64,000 nucleotides of DNA from JAFDZO01 sp038225955 (GCA_038225955.1 JBBRQV010000001.1:22360-86359), one strand, 5' to 3'; positions 53,082 through 62,261 are shown, counted from the stretch's first letter. The notes: generated from the letters alone by a model not told the origin. Translations and numbers: made by a program.

Positions 53082-54686
53082 TTACTGAGCTGTTTCCAAT
53101 TTAAATTCTGAATTAAAATAAAACTTTATATCGGGATTTCTTTCTATCGTCAACTTCAACACCCACTCAGAATCTGCAAAGTAAACTAAATGCCCGTCTT
53201 TATCCTTCGCAATATTGTTTTTGTATTTAATGAATTCATCAAACTTACTTTCATCTTCTGCCGTCATCCATAATGCTTTATAATAATTCAGATGCTCAAA
53301 GCGGCACGATGCTCCGTATTCATTCAACAATCTGTATTGAATTACATCAAACTGCAGCTCACCTACCGTTCCTACAATTTTTCTCCTGCCGTCATCCTGT
53401 GTGAATAACTGTGCAACACCTTCTTCCGTTAGCTGCTGAATTCCCTTATCAAGCTGCTTCGATTTCATCGGGTCAGTATTTCTCAACTCCTTAAAAATTT
53501 CAGGTGAGAAACTCGGAATCCCCTTGAACATAAAATTTTCGCCTTCGGTAAGTGTATCACCGATTTTAAAATTTCCCGTATCATACAATCCCACAACATC
53601 ACCCGGATAGGCTTCATCTACTATACTTTTCGCCGATGCTAGAAATGAATACGGAGTGGAAAATCTTAAATCTTTATCAAGTCTTACATGATGAAAAAAT
53701 TTATTTCGTTCAAACTTTCCTGAGGTAATTCTCAAGAAAGCCAGTCTGTCTCTATGTCTCGGGTCAATGTTCGCATGGATTTTAAAAACAAATCCGCTGA
53801 ATTTAGTCTCATCTGATTTCACTTCGCGCGTATCTGATTCGCGTCCCTTTGGCTCAGGAGAAATATCTATAAATCCGTCAAGCAATTCCTGCACTCCAAA
53901 ATTATTTACAGCGCTGCCAAAAAATACCGGAGCAAGATGTCCCTCAAGATACTGCTGCTTATCAAACGGCTGATAAACTCCCTCAACCATTTCAACATCA
54001 TGTCTTAATCTATCCGCCTCACTACCTAAGTAAGTATCAAGCTGCGGGTCATAAAGTCCTTTCATTTCAATTAAATCGGTTTCTTTTTCAGTTTTATTAG
54101 GCTTAAATAAATTCAGTTCATTCTTATACAAATTATAAACGCCTTTGAAAAGCGAACCTTTTCCTATGGGAAAACTAAGCGGACGTACATGAATACTCAG
54201 CTTCTGCTCAAGTTCATCAAGCAATTCAAACGGCTCTCTTCCTTCTCTATCAAGTTTATTTACAAAAACTATCACGGGAGTATTTCTCATTCGGCAGACT
54301 TCCATCAGTTTCTCTGTCTGCTCTTCAACACCTTTCACACTATCGATTACAATTATTACGCTGTCAACAGCGGTTAAGGTTCTGTACGTATCTTCGGCAA
54401 AATCTTTATGTCCGGGAGTATCAAGAAGATTTATAATTAGTCCTTTGTATTCAAACGTCATAACAGATGTAGCAACGGAGATACCCCTCTGCTTTTCAAT
54501 TTCCATAAAATCGGATGTAGCCGTCTTCTTAATCTTATTCGATTTCACCGCGCCTGCTGTTTGTATAGCGCCGCCGAAGAGCAATAATTTTTCCGTCAGT
54601 GTAGTTTTACCTGCATCAGGGTGAGATATGATTGCAAACGTCCTGCGCTTTTTAATTTCCTTCTGTAAATCTTCTTGTAAACTCAT
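53082..54686 (-). CDS. prfC: Peptide chain release factor 3
   Basis: A 534-residue translational GTPase that recycles RF1/RF2 from the ribosome. G1 is ISHPDAGKTTLTE, switch I contains EKQRGISVATSVM, G3 is LLDTPGHKDFAEDT and G4 is VFVNKLDREGREP. The domain order and the RF3-specific stretches FKIHANIDPRHRDRLAFLRI and GTVGELQFDVIQYRL confirm RF3 over EF-G. Full length. It is followed by the alpha/beta hydrolase. Confidence 0.96.
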   Translation of the reverse strand: MSLQEDLQKEIKKRRTFAIISHPDAGKTTLTEKLLLFGGAIQTAGAVKSNKIKKTATSDFMEIEKQRGISVATSVMTFEYKGLIINLLDTPGHKDFAEDTYRTLTAVDSVIIVIDSVKGVEEQTEKLMEVCRMRNTPVIVFVNKLDREGREPFELLDELEQKLSIHVRPLSFPIGKGSLFKGVYNLYKNELNLFKPNKTEKETDLIEMKGLYDPQLDTYLGSEADRLRHDVEMVEGVYQPFDKQQYLEGHLAPVFFGSAVNNFGVQELLDGFIDISPEPKGRESDTREVKSDETKFSGFVFKIHANIDPRHRDRLAFLRITSGKFERNKFFHHVRLDKDLRFSTPYSFLASAKSIVDEAYPGDVVGLYDTGNFKIGDTLTEGENFMFKGIPSFSPEIFKELRNTDPMKSKQLDKGIQQLTEEGVAQLFTQDDGRRKIVGTVGELQFDVIQYRLLNEYGASCRFEHLNYYKALWMTAEDESKFDEFIKYKNNIAKDKDGHLVYFADSEWVLKLTIERNPDIKFYFNSEFKLETAQ

Positions 54687-54711
54687 TTTCTTTTAATCTT
54701 ATATAATAAAC

Positions 54712-54741
54712 AAAAACCCTGTCAGGCAGACCCGACAGGGC
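54712..54741 (-). terminator. Terminator of the DUF4175-like gene
   Basis: On the minus strand CCCTGTC pairs with GACAGGG (10-nt loop), followed by TTTTTG. It is close to the GACAGG/CCTGTC hairpin seen at about 39995. Confidence 0.75.
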
Positions 54742-54869
54742 AATTATAATTTACCGAAATTAATTTTTACTTTTAATCCTAATTTAAATTCTTAAGAACA
54801 GATTGTAATGTAAATGAAAATCATTAAATCTGTGTCATCATAACAATCATAAAAATCTGTGTTCAAAAA

Positions 54870-57800
54870 CTACTTCTGACTGTTCAATTTCTGCAAATAT
54901 TTCATTATCAAAACTTCATAATCATCTGTATATCCTTCCTTCTGTAATTTCAAGATATCTTCTTTCAATGCGTTATAAGAATTCGGTCCCGATAAAATAA
55001 TTTCCGGAGGAGACTGCCTTACCATATTGCTTCCGGGCTTCGATTCCCTCTTTGGCTCAAAATCTTTTTCACGCTGCGATAACTGAGCATCAAGCATTCT
55101 AGATAAAATTCTATTCTGCTTCTCAACAGTTTTATCGGTTACATTATTTTGCTGCATATCTTTAATAACTTCCTGCATTTCTTTTTGCACCTGATTCAAA
55201 TCTCCAAGCACTTTCTCTCCACTTTTTTCCTGCTCTTTTTTTAGTTCCTCATTTAACTGCTCAAGTGATTTACTAATTTGCTCCTGCTGCATTTGCATTT
55301 TTTGCATATCAGCTTTCTGCTGTTCGCTCAACCCGTTCTCACTTCCTTCGCCATCCTTTCCTTCTTTTCCATCCTTGCCGTCTTTTCCATCCTTACCGTT
55401 CTTTCCCGTTTTTCCCATTTGTCCGTTTACTCCTTGCTGCTGCTGAATCATCTGCGCAAGCTGTTGCATCAGTTCACCCATGCGCCCGGAATTTCCTTTA
55501 CCGCCCTTACCATCTTTTCCATCTTTGCCTTGTTGCCCCATTTGTTTCATCATATCGCCCATCATCTGTCCGGCTTTATCGAGCGAAGCTTTTGCATCAC
55601 CCTGGTTTCCCATAGCTCCATCTTTATCCGGTTTGCCAAGATCCTGTCCTGCCTTGTCCATTTTGTTAAAAGCATTTCCAAGCTCTTTACCCATTTCAGG
55701 TTTAATAGGAATTCCGCTCTTAGAGAGATTCATCACATCATCAATCGTTTTTGCCAAATCATTTTGCAGAGTATTCTGGTCTTTTTTATTTTTATCGAAT
55801 TCCGGCTTCTGGTCTTTCGAAAACTCTTCTGTTTTATCTTTTAATTCTTTTTGCCTCTTGCTTAGCTCTTCTAAATCTTTTTTGATATTTCCCATCTTCT
55901 CCATCATTTTCTTCTGTTGGTTTTGTGAGTCCATCATTTTTTCAAGCGCATCCTGCATCTGTTCATTCATTTCATTCAGGTCCTGCGATATTTCTTCCTG
56001 CTTATCTTCAGAAGAATTTTTATCTCCCTTCTGCATATCTTCGGAAGACTTGTTCATTTTATTCTCAAGATTCTTCTGCTCCATTTTTTTTCTAAGCTTT
56101 TCTAAATCATCGGCAGTTGTTTTTTCTTTTTGCTTATTAAGTTCCTCAATTAATTTTTTAAGTTCCTCTTGAAAATCTTTAGTTTTATCTTTTATATCTT
56201 TTTGCTTATCGGATAGTTGATTTAGTTTTTCCTGATTATTCTTATCGGTATTTTTTGTTTCTTCCTTTAAATCTTTTTGATTTTTTGTTATCTCATCAAG
56301 TTTTTGTGTTAGCTCACCGAACTTCTGCATATTTTCAATCTTCTTCATCAGCTCCATTACCTTCTCAAGATATTTCTTAAAAGCTTCTTCATCAAATTTA
56401 AAATTCTTCAGAGCATCTTTCATCTCATCTGAATTATTTTTCTTCATCGCTTCCTGCAGTTTTTTCAGCATTTCCTGAAGCTCGGGTGTGTTTATTTTAT
56501 TATACATTTTTTGAAGTTCCATGTACTGCTCAAGAGTTTTCTCCGAGAGTTCATTCTTCTTCTGCATTTCATTTATGGACTGGTCTAACTTCTGCTGAGT
56601 TGCATTCATGTTTTTTTGCAAGTCATTCAGCTTGTTTTCCAGCTCTTGTTTTTTCTGCGGATCATTAAGCCCTAGATCTTCATTTCTCTGCGCATCTTTT
56701 TTCAACTCCTGTAATTCTTTCTGAACGTCATTCAGATTCTGCAGCGAATTGCTCACATCAGTCTTTAATTCTTTATTTAACGCTTCGGTATTCTTCAAAG
56801 CATCGGATAAAGATTTATAAGTAATTGTTCGTGTATCTGATTTTACCGAGTGCCCTGTATTATCTGTTACCTCAAGGAAATATTCAATCGTCTGTCCCGA
56901 TGATATTCCGGGGAGATTCCAAACATAAGGGATTTCAAGCGAGCGTGAATTAGGATTCTGTATAGGAATATTTACAAAGCTAAAATTCGCAGAGCTGGAA
57001 GTAATGTTTCCGCCATTAAATTTTTTATAAGCTAATTTTAAAGAGGAAAATCCGTAGTCATCGGAAATTCTTGAACGAATAAGTATATCCCTTTGACCCG
57101 TAAGTACAAAATTTGATTCGTTCGGCTCTATTATAGTAATAGATGGCGGTTCATCAGGAATTACTTTTATATTAAATGTAACGGAGTTTTTATTCGTTGC
57201 GCCGTTTTTATCTTTTAAATAAAATTTATATGCTCCGTCAGTATTAGCAATAATCTCTCCTGAGGCATTTTCACCTGAAATATTAAAATTGATTAATTTT
57301 CCTTCGAGAATAATTCCTGCTTCAGATAAAGTCCTATTCGATTTTAAATCAAAAAATATTTTACTTCCCTGCACACAAAAAATCTCCCCTTCATTATCAG
57401 CCAAAATTTTTGAAGGGAGAGATGTAAAATCAGGCGGAGTGATTGTAATCTTAAAATTTTTAACTAAAGGATTCTCATTCGTCTTTATTCTGAATTCATC
57501 TGAACGCACACCTTCGTACTCGACATAATAAATAATATCATTGCTTATATTTTCAATAACTGAATTAAAAGACTTATCCTGAGAAATCTTAACATCTTTT
57601 TTATCTGATAAAATCTCCGAGCCGTCTTTAGTTATTTCTTTCTTTACAAGAGTAATTTCAGAAACATCAACAGGCTTTGTAGAGCTTATTAAAACTTTTA
57701 CATTTACATTTTCACCCTTAGAGACCTCAATGTTTCCCGGAGTGACAATGAATGCAATACCCATATCATTTAATAAAAAATTATAATTGTAATTCACGAG

Positions 57801-58367
57801 GCGGTTCATCGAGCCAAACATTGTCTGTGGAAAAATTCCGAGTGAAAGTGCCCATACGAAAATTGCAGATAAAAATATTATAAAAGGCTTCTTAAGAGTC
57901 TTGAAGGAAATATAATTTGTAAAATCAATTCTCTCCGAGCTTGAGTAAACTTCCTCTATATTTGCGGAAATAAGCTCGTTCGAAAAATTTGTGCCCTTAC
58001 TGTTTTCAACAAGAAATAAAGAATTTGAAAGCCTGTCTTTCACTTCTGGAAAGTTCTGTCCGACTTTTTTAGAGTAAGGAATTAAATCAAGCGGCTTAAC
58101 TATTCCAAGCTTACGGAAAATGTATGTAACAAAAATATAAAAGAAAGTTGTAACCGAAGTAGAAATAAATCCCCAATAAAAAATTTTACGGGCAGTGATA
58201 CCGAAATGAAAAATGGATTCTAAAACAACAATAAGAAAAGCGAGAGATAAAAAGAAAATAGCAGAAAAGAGAATGCCCTTCGTGAAGGTGAAGAGAAGCT
58301 CTTTACTGTAAACTTTTTGGATTCGCTGCTCGAGGGAGTTAACGATGCGTAAGACGGCTGCTGACAT
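54870..58367 (-). CDS. DUF4175-like membrane protein with coiled coil and collagen-like repeats
   Basis: A 1165-residue protein. Three N-terminal membrane helices are visible (GILFSAIFFLSLAFLIVVL, WGFISTSVTTFFYIFVTYIF, FIIFLSAIFVWALSLGIF). A set of Ig-like beta segments follows to about residue 500 (ITPPDFTSLPSKILADNEG, PPSITIIEPNESNFVLTGQR). Residues of about 505-1100 are an extreme Lys/Glu/Gln/Met-rich coiled coil. Within it, about 940-960 and 982-1010 are Gly-X-Y collagen-like runs (GKDGKDGKGGKG, GKNGKDGKDGKDGKEG). The architecture resembles DUF4175 inner-membrane proteins of Bacteroidota. A structural or envelope role is likely; no enzyme motif seen. Confidence 0.8.
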   Translation of the reverse strand: MSAAVLRIVNSLEQRIQKVYSKELLFTFTKGILFSAIFFLSLAFLIVVLESIFHFGITARKIFYWGFISTSVTTFFYIFVTYIFRKLGIVKPLDLIPYSKKVGQNFPEVKDRLSNSLFLVENSKGTNFSNELISANIEEVYSSSERIDFTNYISFKTLKKPFIIFLSAIFVWALSLGIFPQTMFGSMNRLVNYNYNFLLNDMGIAFIVTPGNIEVSKGENVNVKVLISSTKPVDVSEITLVKKEITKDGSEILSDKKDVKISQDKSFNSVIENISNDIIYYVEYEGVRSDEFRIKTNENPLVKNFKITITPPDFTSLPSKILADNEGEIFCVQGSKIFFDLKSNRTLSEAGIILEGKLINFNISGENASGEIIANTDGAYKFYLKDKNGATNKNSVTFNIKVIPDEPPSITIIEPNESNFVLTGQRDILIRSRISDDYGFSSLKLAYKKFNGGNITSSSANFSFVNIPIQNPNSRSLEIPYVWNLPGISSGQTIEYFLEVTDNTGHSVKSDTRTITYKSLSDALKNTEALNKELKTDVSNSLQNLNDVQKELQELKKDAQRNEDLGLNDPQKKQELENKLNDLQKNMNATQQKLDQSINEMQKKNELSEKTLEQYMELQKMYNKINTPELQEMLKKLQEAMKKNNSDEMKDALKNFKFDEEAFKKYLEKVMELMKKIENMQKFGELTQKLDEITKNQKDLKEETKNTDKNNQEKLNQLSDKQKDIKDKTKDFQEELKKLIEELNKQKEKTTADDLEKLRKKMEQKNLENKMNKSSEDMQKGDKNSSEDKQEEISQDLNEMNEQMQDALEKMMDSQNQQKKMMEKMGNIKKDLEELSKRQKELKDKTEEFSKDQKPEFDKNKKDQNTLQNDLAKTIDDVMNLSKSGIPIKPEMGKELGNAFNKMDKAGQDLGKPDKDGAMGNQGDAKASLDKAGQMMGDMMKQMGQQGKDGKDGKGGKGNSGRMGELMQQLAQMIQQQQGVNGQMGKTGKNGKDGKDGKDGKEGKDGEGSENGLSEQQKADMQKMQMQQEQISKSLEQLNEELKKEQEKSGEKVLGDLNQVQKEMQEVIKDMQQNNVTDKTVEKQNRILSRMLDAQLSQREKDFEPKRESKPGSNMVRQSPPEIILSGPNSYNALKEDILKLQKEGYTDDYEVLIMKYLQKLNSQK

Positions 58368-58532
58368 ATTAGTTATAACTGTTTATAATTATAAATGTTT
58401 CATTGCATACGAACAATGCAAAATTGACGATTTTTCGGTCTAATATTTAACTTTTAGAACCTCTTTTTTAGATTAAAATTAAGAATAAAATTGAGTATTT
58501 TTATCTTAATCTTAAAATAAAATTTTCAATAT

Positions 58533-59498
58533 ATGTCTGCTGAAACAATGGCTGCGCCAAAAGGAGCAAAACTTTGGCTGATGGCTTCCCGCGCTTATTC
58601 TTTTCCGGCTTCCATCATTCCTGTTTTTTTCGGTTCAACACTGGCTCTTATTTTTGACCCGTCTGTAAAATTTAATTGGGTAGTCTTTGCTCTAACTTTA
58701 ATAGGCTCCGTACTTGCCCAAGTTGGTGCAAATCTTATTAACGATATTTACGATTACAAAATCGGAATTGATAAAGAAGATAAAAAGAACGGCATTCCAC
58801 ACGGCGGCTCGATGGTACTCTCTATGAACTTCATGACTCTTGACCAGATGAAAATGGGAGCAACGGTTGCGCTTGCAATCGGAGCGTTGATTGGATTTTA
58901 CTTATACTTGCTTACAGGTCCGTGGATAATTTATCTTACAATATTCGGAGTTTTATCTTCAATAATTTACTCGGCAACTCCTGCAGCGTTTAAATATAAA
59001 GCGCTCGGTGATATTCAGGTTTTTGTTTCGTTTGGATGCGTAATTACTTTAGGCGCATACATCGTTCAGACTCATGAGTTTTCATGGATGCCTGTAATTC
59101 TTTCATTACCATTAGGATTTTTAATTGATGCTATTCTTCACAGCAATAACATAAGAGATATAAATTTTGACGGGAAGTTCAAAGTTAAAACATTACCGAT
59201 TCTCATAGGAGAAAATGCTTCAGTTAAATTCTATTATGGTTTAATTTTTGGCGCATATGCAATGGTTGCTATCTTCGCTGTTTTAAAACTTTTACCATAC
59301 ACTGCATTACTTTGCTTAGTTACTCTGCCAATCGGAATAAAGCTTTGTAAAATGGCAAATCATTTCCCTAAGGAAAATCAAGCAAGGTATGAGTACGGCG
59401 CAAAACACATTATGATGACAGCACAATTGAATATGCAGTTCGGACTGACGATGATAATCGGAATACTAGTTTACTACTTCTTCTTAATGAACAGATAA
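58533..59498 (+). CDS. menA: UbiA-family prenyltransferase, probably MenA
   Basis: A 321-residue membrane enzyme with eight to nine helices. The first Asp-rich motif is NLINDIYDYKIGIDKEDKKN and the second NNIRDINFDGKFK, the Mg-diphosphate-binding pair of UbiA enzymes. The overall pattern, including LHSNNIRDI, is closest to 1,4-dihydroxy-2-naphthoate prenyltransferase, which makes demethylmenaquinone. No other men gene is nearby, so the exact substrate is inferred. It is followed by a bidirectional terminator. Confidence 0.82.
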   Translation: MSAETMAAPKGAKLWLMASRAYSFPASIIPVFFGSTLALIFDPSVKFNWVVFALTLIGSVLAQVGANLINDIYDYKIGIDKEDKKNGIPHGGSMVLSMNFMTLDQMKMGATVALAIGALIGFYLYLLTGPWIIYLTIFGVLSSIIYSATPAAFKYKALGDIQVFVSFGCVITLGAYIVQTHEFSWMPVILSLPLGFLIDAILHSNNIRDINFDGKFKVKTLPILIGENASVKFYYGLIFGAYAMVAIFAVLKLLPYTALLCLVTLPIGIKLCKMANHFPKENQARYEYGAKHIMMTAQLNMQFGLTMIIGILVYYFFLMNR

Positions 59499-59526
59499 AC
59501 AAATAGAATAATTTTAATATATAAAA

Positions 59527-59556
59527 GAAAAGCCGGTGAGTGCCGGCTTTTTTATT
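59527..59556. terminator. Bidirectional terminator between menA and the Ubl operon
   Basis: AAAGCCGG pairs with CCGGCTTT (6-nt loop), with A and T runs on either side. Confidence 0.85.
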
Positions 59557-59562
59557 TTTACT

Positions 59563-60423
59563 CTATTCCATTATCTCCCGATAAATTTTCCATTTATCTC
59601 CTGTCTCTTTTCCTTTGAAAAGTCGTACTGTTTTTTGCCCGCTCTCTTCAAATTTATCAGAAATATAACTCTGCTTGAAAGTTACTTTCAAATCATTATT
59701 TGAAGTTGAATCCTTATAAATTTTGAAATCGGAGAAATTAAGTTTTATATATTTGTACTTATCAAATGTGTTTTTAATGTCGGCAATTCTCTCACTGTAA
59801 TTTTTTGTTTTTCCGTCCTTACCGTAATACTCATAATCTTTTTCGAGGAAGAAAGTTTTATACTTATTAATATCTTTATCTTCCCATGCATCTTTCCAGT
59901 CAAAGACAGTAGTTTTAATTTGATAATCGCTCGAGCTATAATAATCCGTGATTTTGGAAAAAGCAAAGTATGTGATAGTAATAACAAACAAAAAAAGAAA
60001 AATTAATCCTGCCGAGCGCAAAATAAACGTGTTTCTCGAAATCTTTTTCTTTTCTTCGTACTTTCTTTTAAACTCATCATCAAAATTTTCTTCGTCATCA
60101 AACTTCCCTTCTATCAGATTATACCCGCAATGTTTACAATAGCTTGAATTCTCCTCAACTTCTCCTTTACAATTCGGGCACTCAATTATTTTTATCTGCT
60201 CAACTAAATTTCTCACAGCAGGAATTGTCAGTCCGCCAACATCAACTCTTTCCTCTTTTACTGTCGTCGGATTATTTTTACATCCGTAAGTTGTGCAGCC
60301 GCCGTTCTCTTCGTAACACTCCCTATGGTGCGGAGTACCGCATAGAGAACATACGACTACATCAAGATCATCTTTTATCTTCGATTGGCAATACGGACAT
60401 ATTTTATTTTTAAACGAATGCAT
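59563..60423 (-). CDS. Membrane-anchored RING/zinc-ribbon protein of the ubiquitin-like operon
   Basis: A 286-residue protein. Residues 9-48 have a RING-type cross-brace pattern: C9-x2-C12, C25-x2-C28, H32/H33, C36, C43, C48, as in prokaryotic RING family 1. Around 78-98 a zinc ribbon follows (CPNCKGEVEENSSYCKHCGY). One membrane helix lies at about 131-154 (SAGLIFLFLFVITITYFAFS). The outside domain (TTVFDWKDAWEDKDINKYKT ... KWKIYREIME) resembles NTF2-like Cds6 domains. It starts 2 bp after the E1-like gene, so it is surely cotranscribed. By analogy with eukaryotic E3 ligases the RING could recruit substrate or conjugating enzyme; this is inference. Confidence 0.82.
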   Translation of the reverse strand: MHSFKNKICPYCQSKIKDDLDVVVCSLCGTPHHRECYEENGGCTTYGCKNNPTTVKEERVDVGGLTIPAVRNLVEQIKIIECPNCKGEVEENSSYCKHCGYNLIEGKFDDEENFDDEFKRKYEEKKKISRNTFILRSAGLIFLFLFVITITYFAFSKITDYYSSSDYQIKTTVFDWKDAWEDKDINKYKTFFLEKDYEYYGKDGKTKNYSERIADIKNTFDKYKYIKLNFSDFKIYKDSTSNNDLKVTFKQSYISDKFEESGQKTVRLFKGKETGDKWKIYREIME

Positions 60424-60425
60424 TC

Positions 60426-61586
60426 TTATTGAAACACCTCTATATTTGTAAACTGTATGTGGACTTCCTTAATACCTTTTCTTAGAGTAACTATATCGTT
60501 AGCAGGAATTTTCAACTCTGTCAGTTTTTCATTAAAAAACTTATTAATAAGCTCAGAATTTGTATTCAACCTGTGAAAATTTTTCATCTTCAAAATTTTA
60601 TCTTCTTCTTTAATATCTTTAACGGTGAGCAAATTCATATTAGCAAAAAAATCTTTCTCCAATTTTTTCTCTTCATCAAACAAAGCATAAACGACTTCAT
60701 TATTAAATTCTATCTCAAAGTCATCTGAATTAAAAAAATTCTTGCCAAAGCTAACTAAATCTTGTATAGTAACTTCATTAAAAATTTTTTCTATCGATAC
60801 AATCTCCTCAAACACATAATGCGAAGGGCAATCTTCTTTTTTCGTGTACTCTACTACATAAGAATCATTCGTTACGCCATTAAACACAAATCCTTTTCCT
60901 ACAAGCAAATCTTTTTGACCATGTAAATATTTCACCGCTTCCTGAACCTGTACCCCTGCAATAATTGAAGAAATAGTCGGCGTTGTCGGCGTTCTTCCCT
61001 GATCAATTTCATCTATGCCGAGCATCAAACACGATTTTCGTTTATTCAGTAATTTATAATCCAGCTCTGTCATAGTACACTCGTAACAAATTTCAGTGGA
61101 AGGAATAAACATCCGCGCAACTCCGCTAAGCACCTCTATCGCGCCGTCTATCCACGGCTTATTTACTTTATAGCAGGATTGGTTCACAAAGAGCCTCGCT
61201 TCCCTGTTATCAAGTCCGCAGATTACAATATCCATTTCTTTAAAATTTCCTAATCCTAAATTAAAAATATTACCGGTAAAGTATTTTATATTTACATCGG
61301 GATTTATTTCCTTCGCTCGCTTTGCAGCAACCTGTGCCTTTGGTTTTCCTTCATCTTCCATTCTGAATAAAACACTTCGCGTTAGATTACTTCGCTCAAC
61401 GTTATCCATATCACACACAAAAATATTCCCAACGCCAAGCATGGATAAATTTTTTATAATTTCATTTCCAAGCGCGCCGCAGCCTACTACTAAAATTTTT
61501 GAGTTTTTCAGAATGGATTGGTCCCACCATGAAATCAGTTCAAGCCGTGAATATTTATTTTTGTTTAAGTCTGAAAGATTCAGCAT
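60426..61586 (-). CDS. E1-like ThiF/MoeB-family adenylyltransferase
   Basis: A 386-residue E1-superfamily enzyme. The nucleotide site is VVGCGALGNEIIKNL (residues 34-48), with D59/D61, the arginine finger R70 (NLTRS) and D126 (CGLDNREA). The zinc ligands appear as C167/C170 (CYEC) and C253/H256 (CPSH). C186 lies in the crossover loop before TPTTPTISSIIAGVQVQEAV and is the candidate thioester cysteine. The last ~120 residues form an extra domain of unknown type. No moa, thi or rhodanese gene adjoins; its neighbours are a ubiquitin-like gene and a RING gene, so it most likely activates that ubiquitin-like protein. Confidence 0.88.
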   Translation of the reverse strand: MLNLSDLNKNKYSRLELISWWDQSILKNSKILVVGCGALGNEIIKNLSMLGVGNIFVCDMDNVERSNLTRSVLFRMEDEGKPKAQVAAKRAKEINPDVNIKYFTGNIFNLGLGNFKEMDIVICGLDNREARLFVNQSCYKVNKPWIDGAIEVLSGVARMFIPSTEICYECTMTELDYKLLNKRKSCLMLGIDEIDQGRTPTTPTISSIIAGVQVQEAVKYLHGQKDLLVGKGFVFNGVTNDSYVVEYTKKEDCPSHYVFEEIVSIEKIFNEVTIQDLVSFGKNFFNSDDFEIEFNNEVVYALFDEEKKLEKDFFANMNLLTVKDIKEEDKILKMKNFHRLNTNSELINKFFNEKLTELKIPANDIVTLRKGIKEVHIQFTNIEVFQ

Positions 61587-61596
61587 ACAATTATTT

Positions 61597-61638
61597 AAAA
61601 AGAAAAAACCTGAGCCCGCTTTAGCAGAGTCAGGTTTG
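61597..61638 (-). terminator. Intra-operon terminator/attenuator between Ubl and E1 genes
   Basis: On the minus strand AAACCTGA pairs with TCAGGTTT. The inner CTCTGCT and AGCGGGC can pair with G-U wobbles, and TTTTTTC follows. It would let most transcripts end after the ubiquitin-like gene. Confidence 0.7.
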
Positions 61639-61662
61639 AATATTAAAATTTAGTCAAAGAAA

Positions 61663-61932
61663 TCAACCCGCTGTGATTTCAGGATGAAGCCTTAATACGT
61701 CGCCATCTTTCACCCCGGCTTCGGCTAAGGTTTGGTTTTCCTTCAGCTGCTTGCCGCTTGCCTTGTGATGAAATTTATACGAAAGCGGTTCGCCATCGGG
61801 TCCTGTCAAAGGCATTTTCATTTTGGGCAAAAGCGCCTCCATAATGCGTTTTATCTGGGCATCGTCGGGCAGCGTTGCTTCCTGCTGCTTGTTGCCGGTT
61901 GCATCTATTATTGTTACGTTTATTCTAGCCAT
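61663..61932 (-). CDS. Ubiquitin-like beta-grasp protein (EsaB/YukD-like)
   Basis: An 89-residue single-domain protein. INVTIIDATGNKQQEATLP gives the first hairpin, AQIKRIMEALLPKM the helix, SYKFHHKASGKQL the next strands and GVKDGDVLRLHPEI the last. This is the ubiquitin fold in the form found in EsaB/YukD proteins of type VII secretion. No WXG100 or EssC-type gene is present. The C-terminus is TAG, ending Ala-Gly rather than Gly-Gly. It is the first gene of a three-gene operon with the E1-like and RING genes, so conjugation or activation is plausible though unproven. Confidence 0.85.
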   Translation of the reverse strand: MARINVTIIDATGNKQQEATLPDDAQIKRIMEALLPKMKMPLTGPDGEPLSYKFHHKASGKQLKENQTLAEAGVKDGDVLRLHPEITAG

Positions 61933-62261
61933 TTTTAAAATTACGCATTATCTTTCATATTTTAAATATATTTAACGTTGAATAGATTTAAAAGTCCAAT
62001 TGAAGGTTTCGCTATTTTCAATTTTTGAAAATAAATATTGTTAAACCAACTTTTCATGGTTTTTATCTGGCTTAATTTTGTTGTTTTATCAACTATTTAA
62101 CCTTCAAAAATGACTCAAGGTTTTCTCATTTTGTGCTTGAAAAAATATGCACTTAGTGTTCAAGGTTTCGTTTGACCGAAACCTTCAAATTAATTTTTAT
62201 ACAAAACTTCTCCCTGCCGTTTTTGCCCTGAATCTCTTATTTCTATTGCGGATATTACGCT
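61933..62261. promoter_or_regulatory. Divergent promoter region with repeated TTGAAGGTTT motifs
   Basis: A 329-bp gene-free region between the ubiquitin-like operon (minus) and era (plus). TTGAAGGTTT or close variants occur about five times in both orientations: near 62000, 62099 (inverted, one mismatch), 62113, 62159 and 62179 (inverted). The last two form the hairpin at 62162-62185. No ORF of note. Confidence 0.6.
62162..62185. promoter_or_regulatory. Perfect palindrome AAGGTTTCG/CGAAACCTT
   Basis: A 9-bp inverted repeat with a 6-nt spacer, 77 bp before era. There is no T-run on either side, so an operator is likelier than a terminator. Confidence 0.55.

Noticed and set aside
55278..56172. 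Long plus-strand ORFs opposite the DUF4175-like gene
   Set aside because: They are antisense shadows of the biased Lys/Glu/Gln repeat coding, giving Leu/Phe/Ser-rich nonsense.
60426..61586. Interpretation as MoeB or ThiF of cofactor synthesis
   Set aside because: No moa or thi genes are adjacent, and the gene lies in a tight operon with a ubiquitin-like and a RING gene; the cofactor role remains a weaker alternative.
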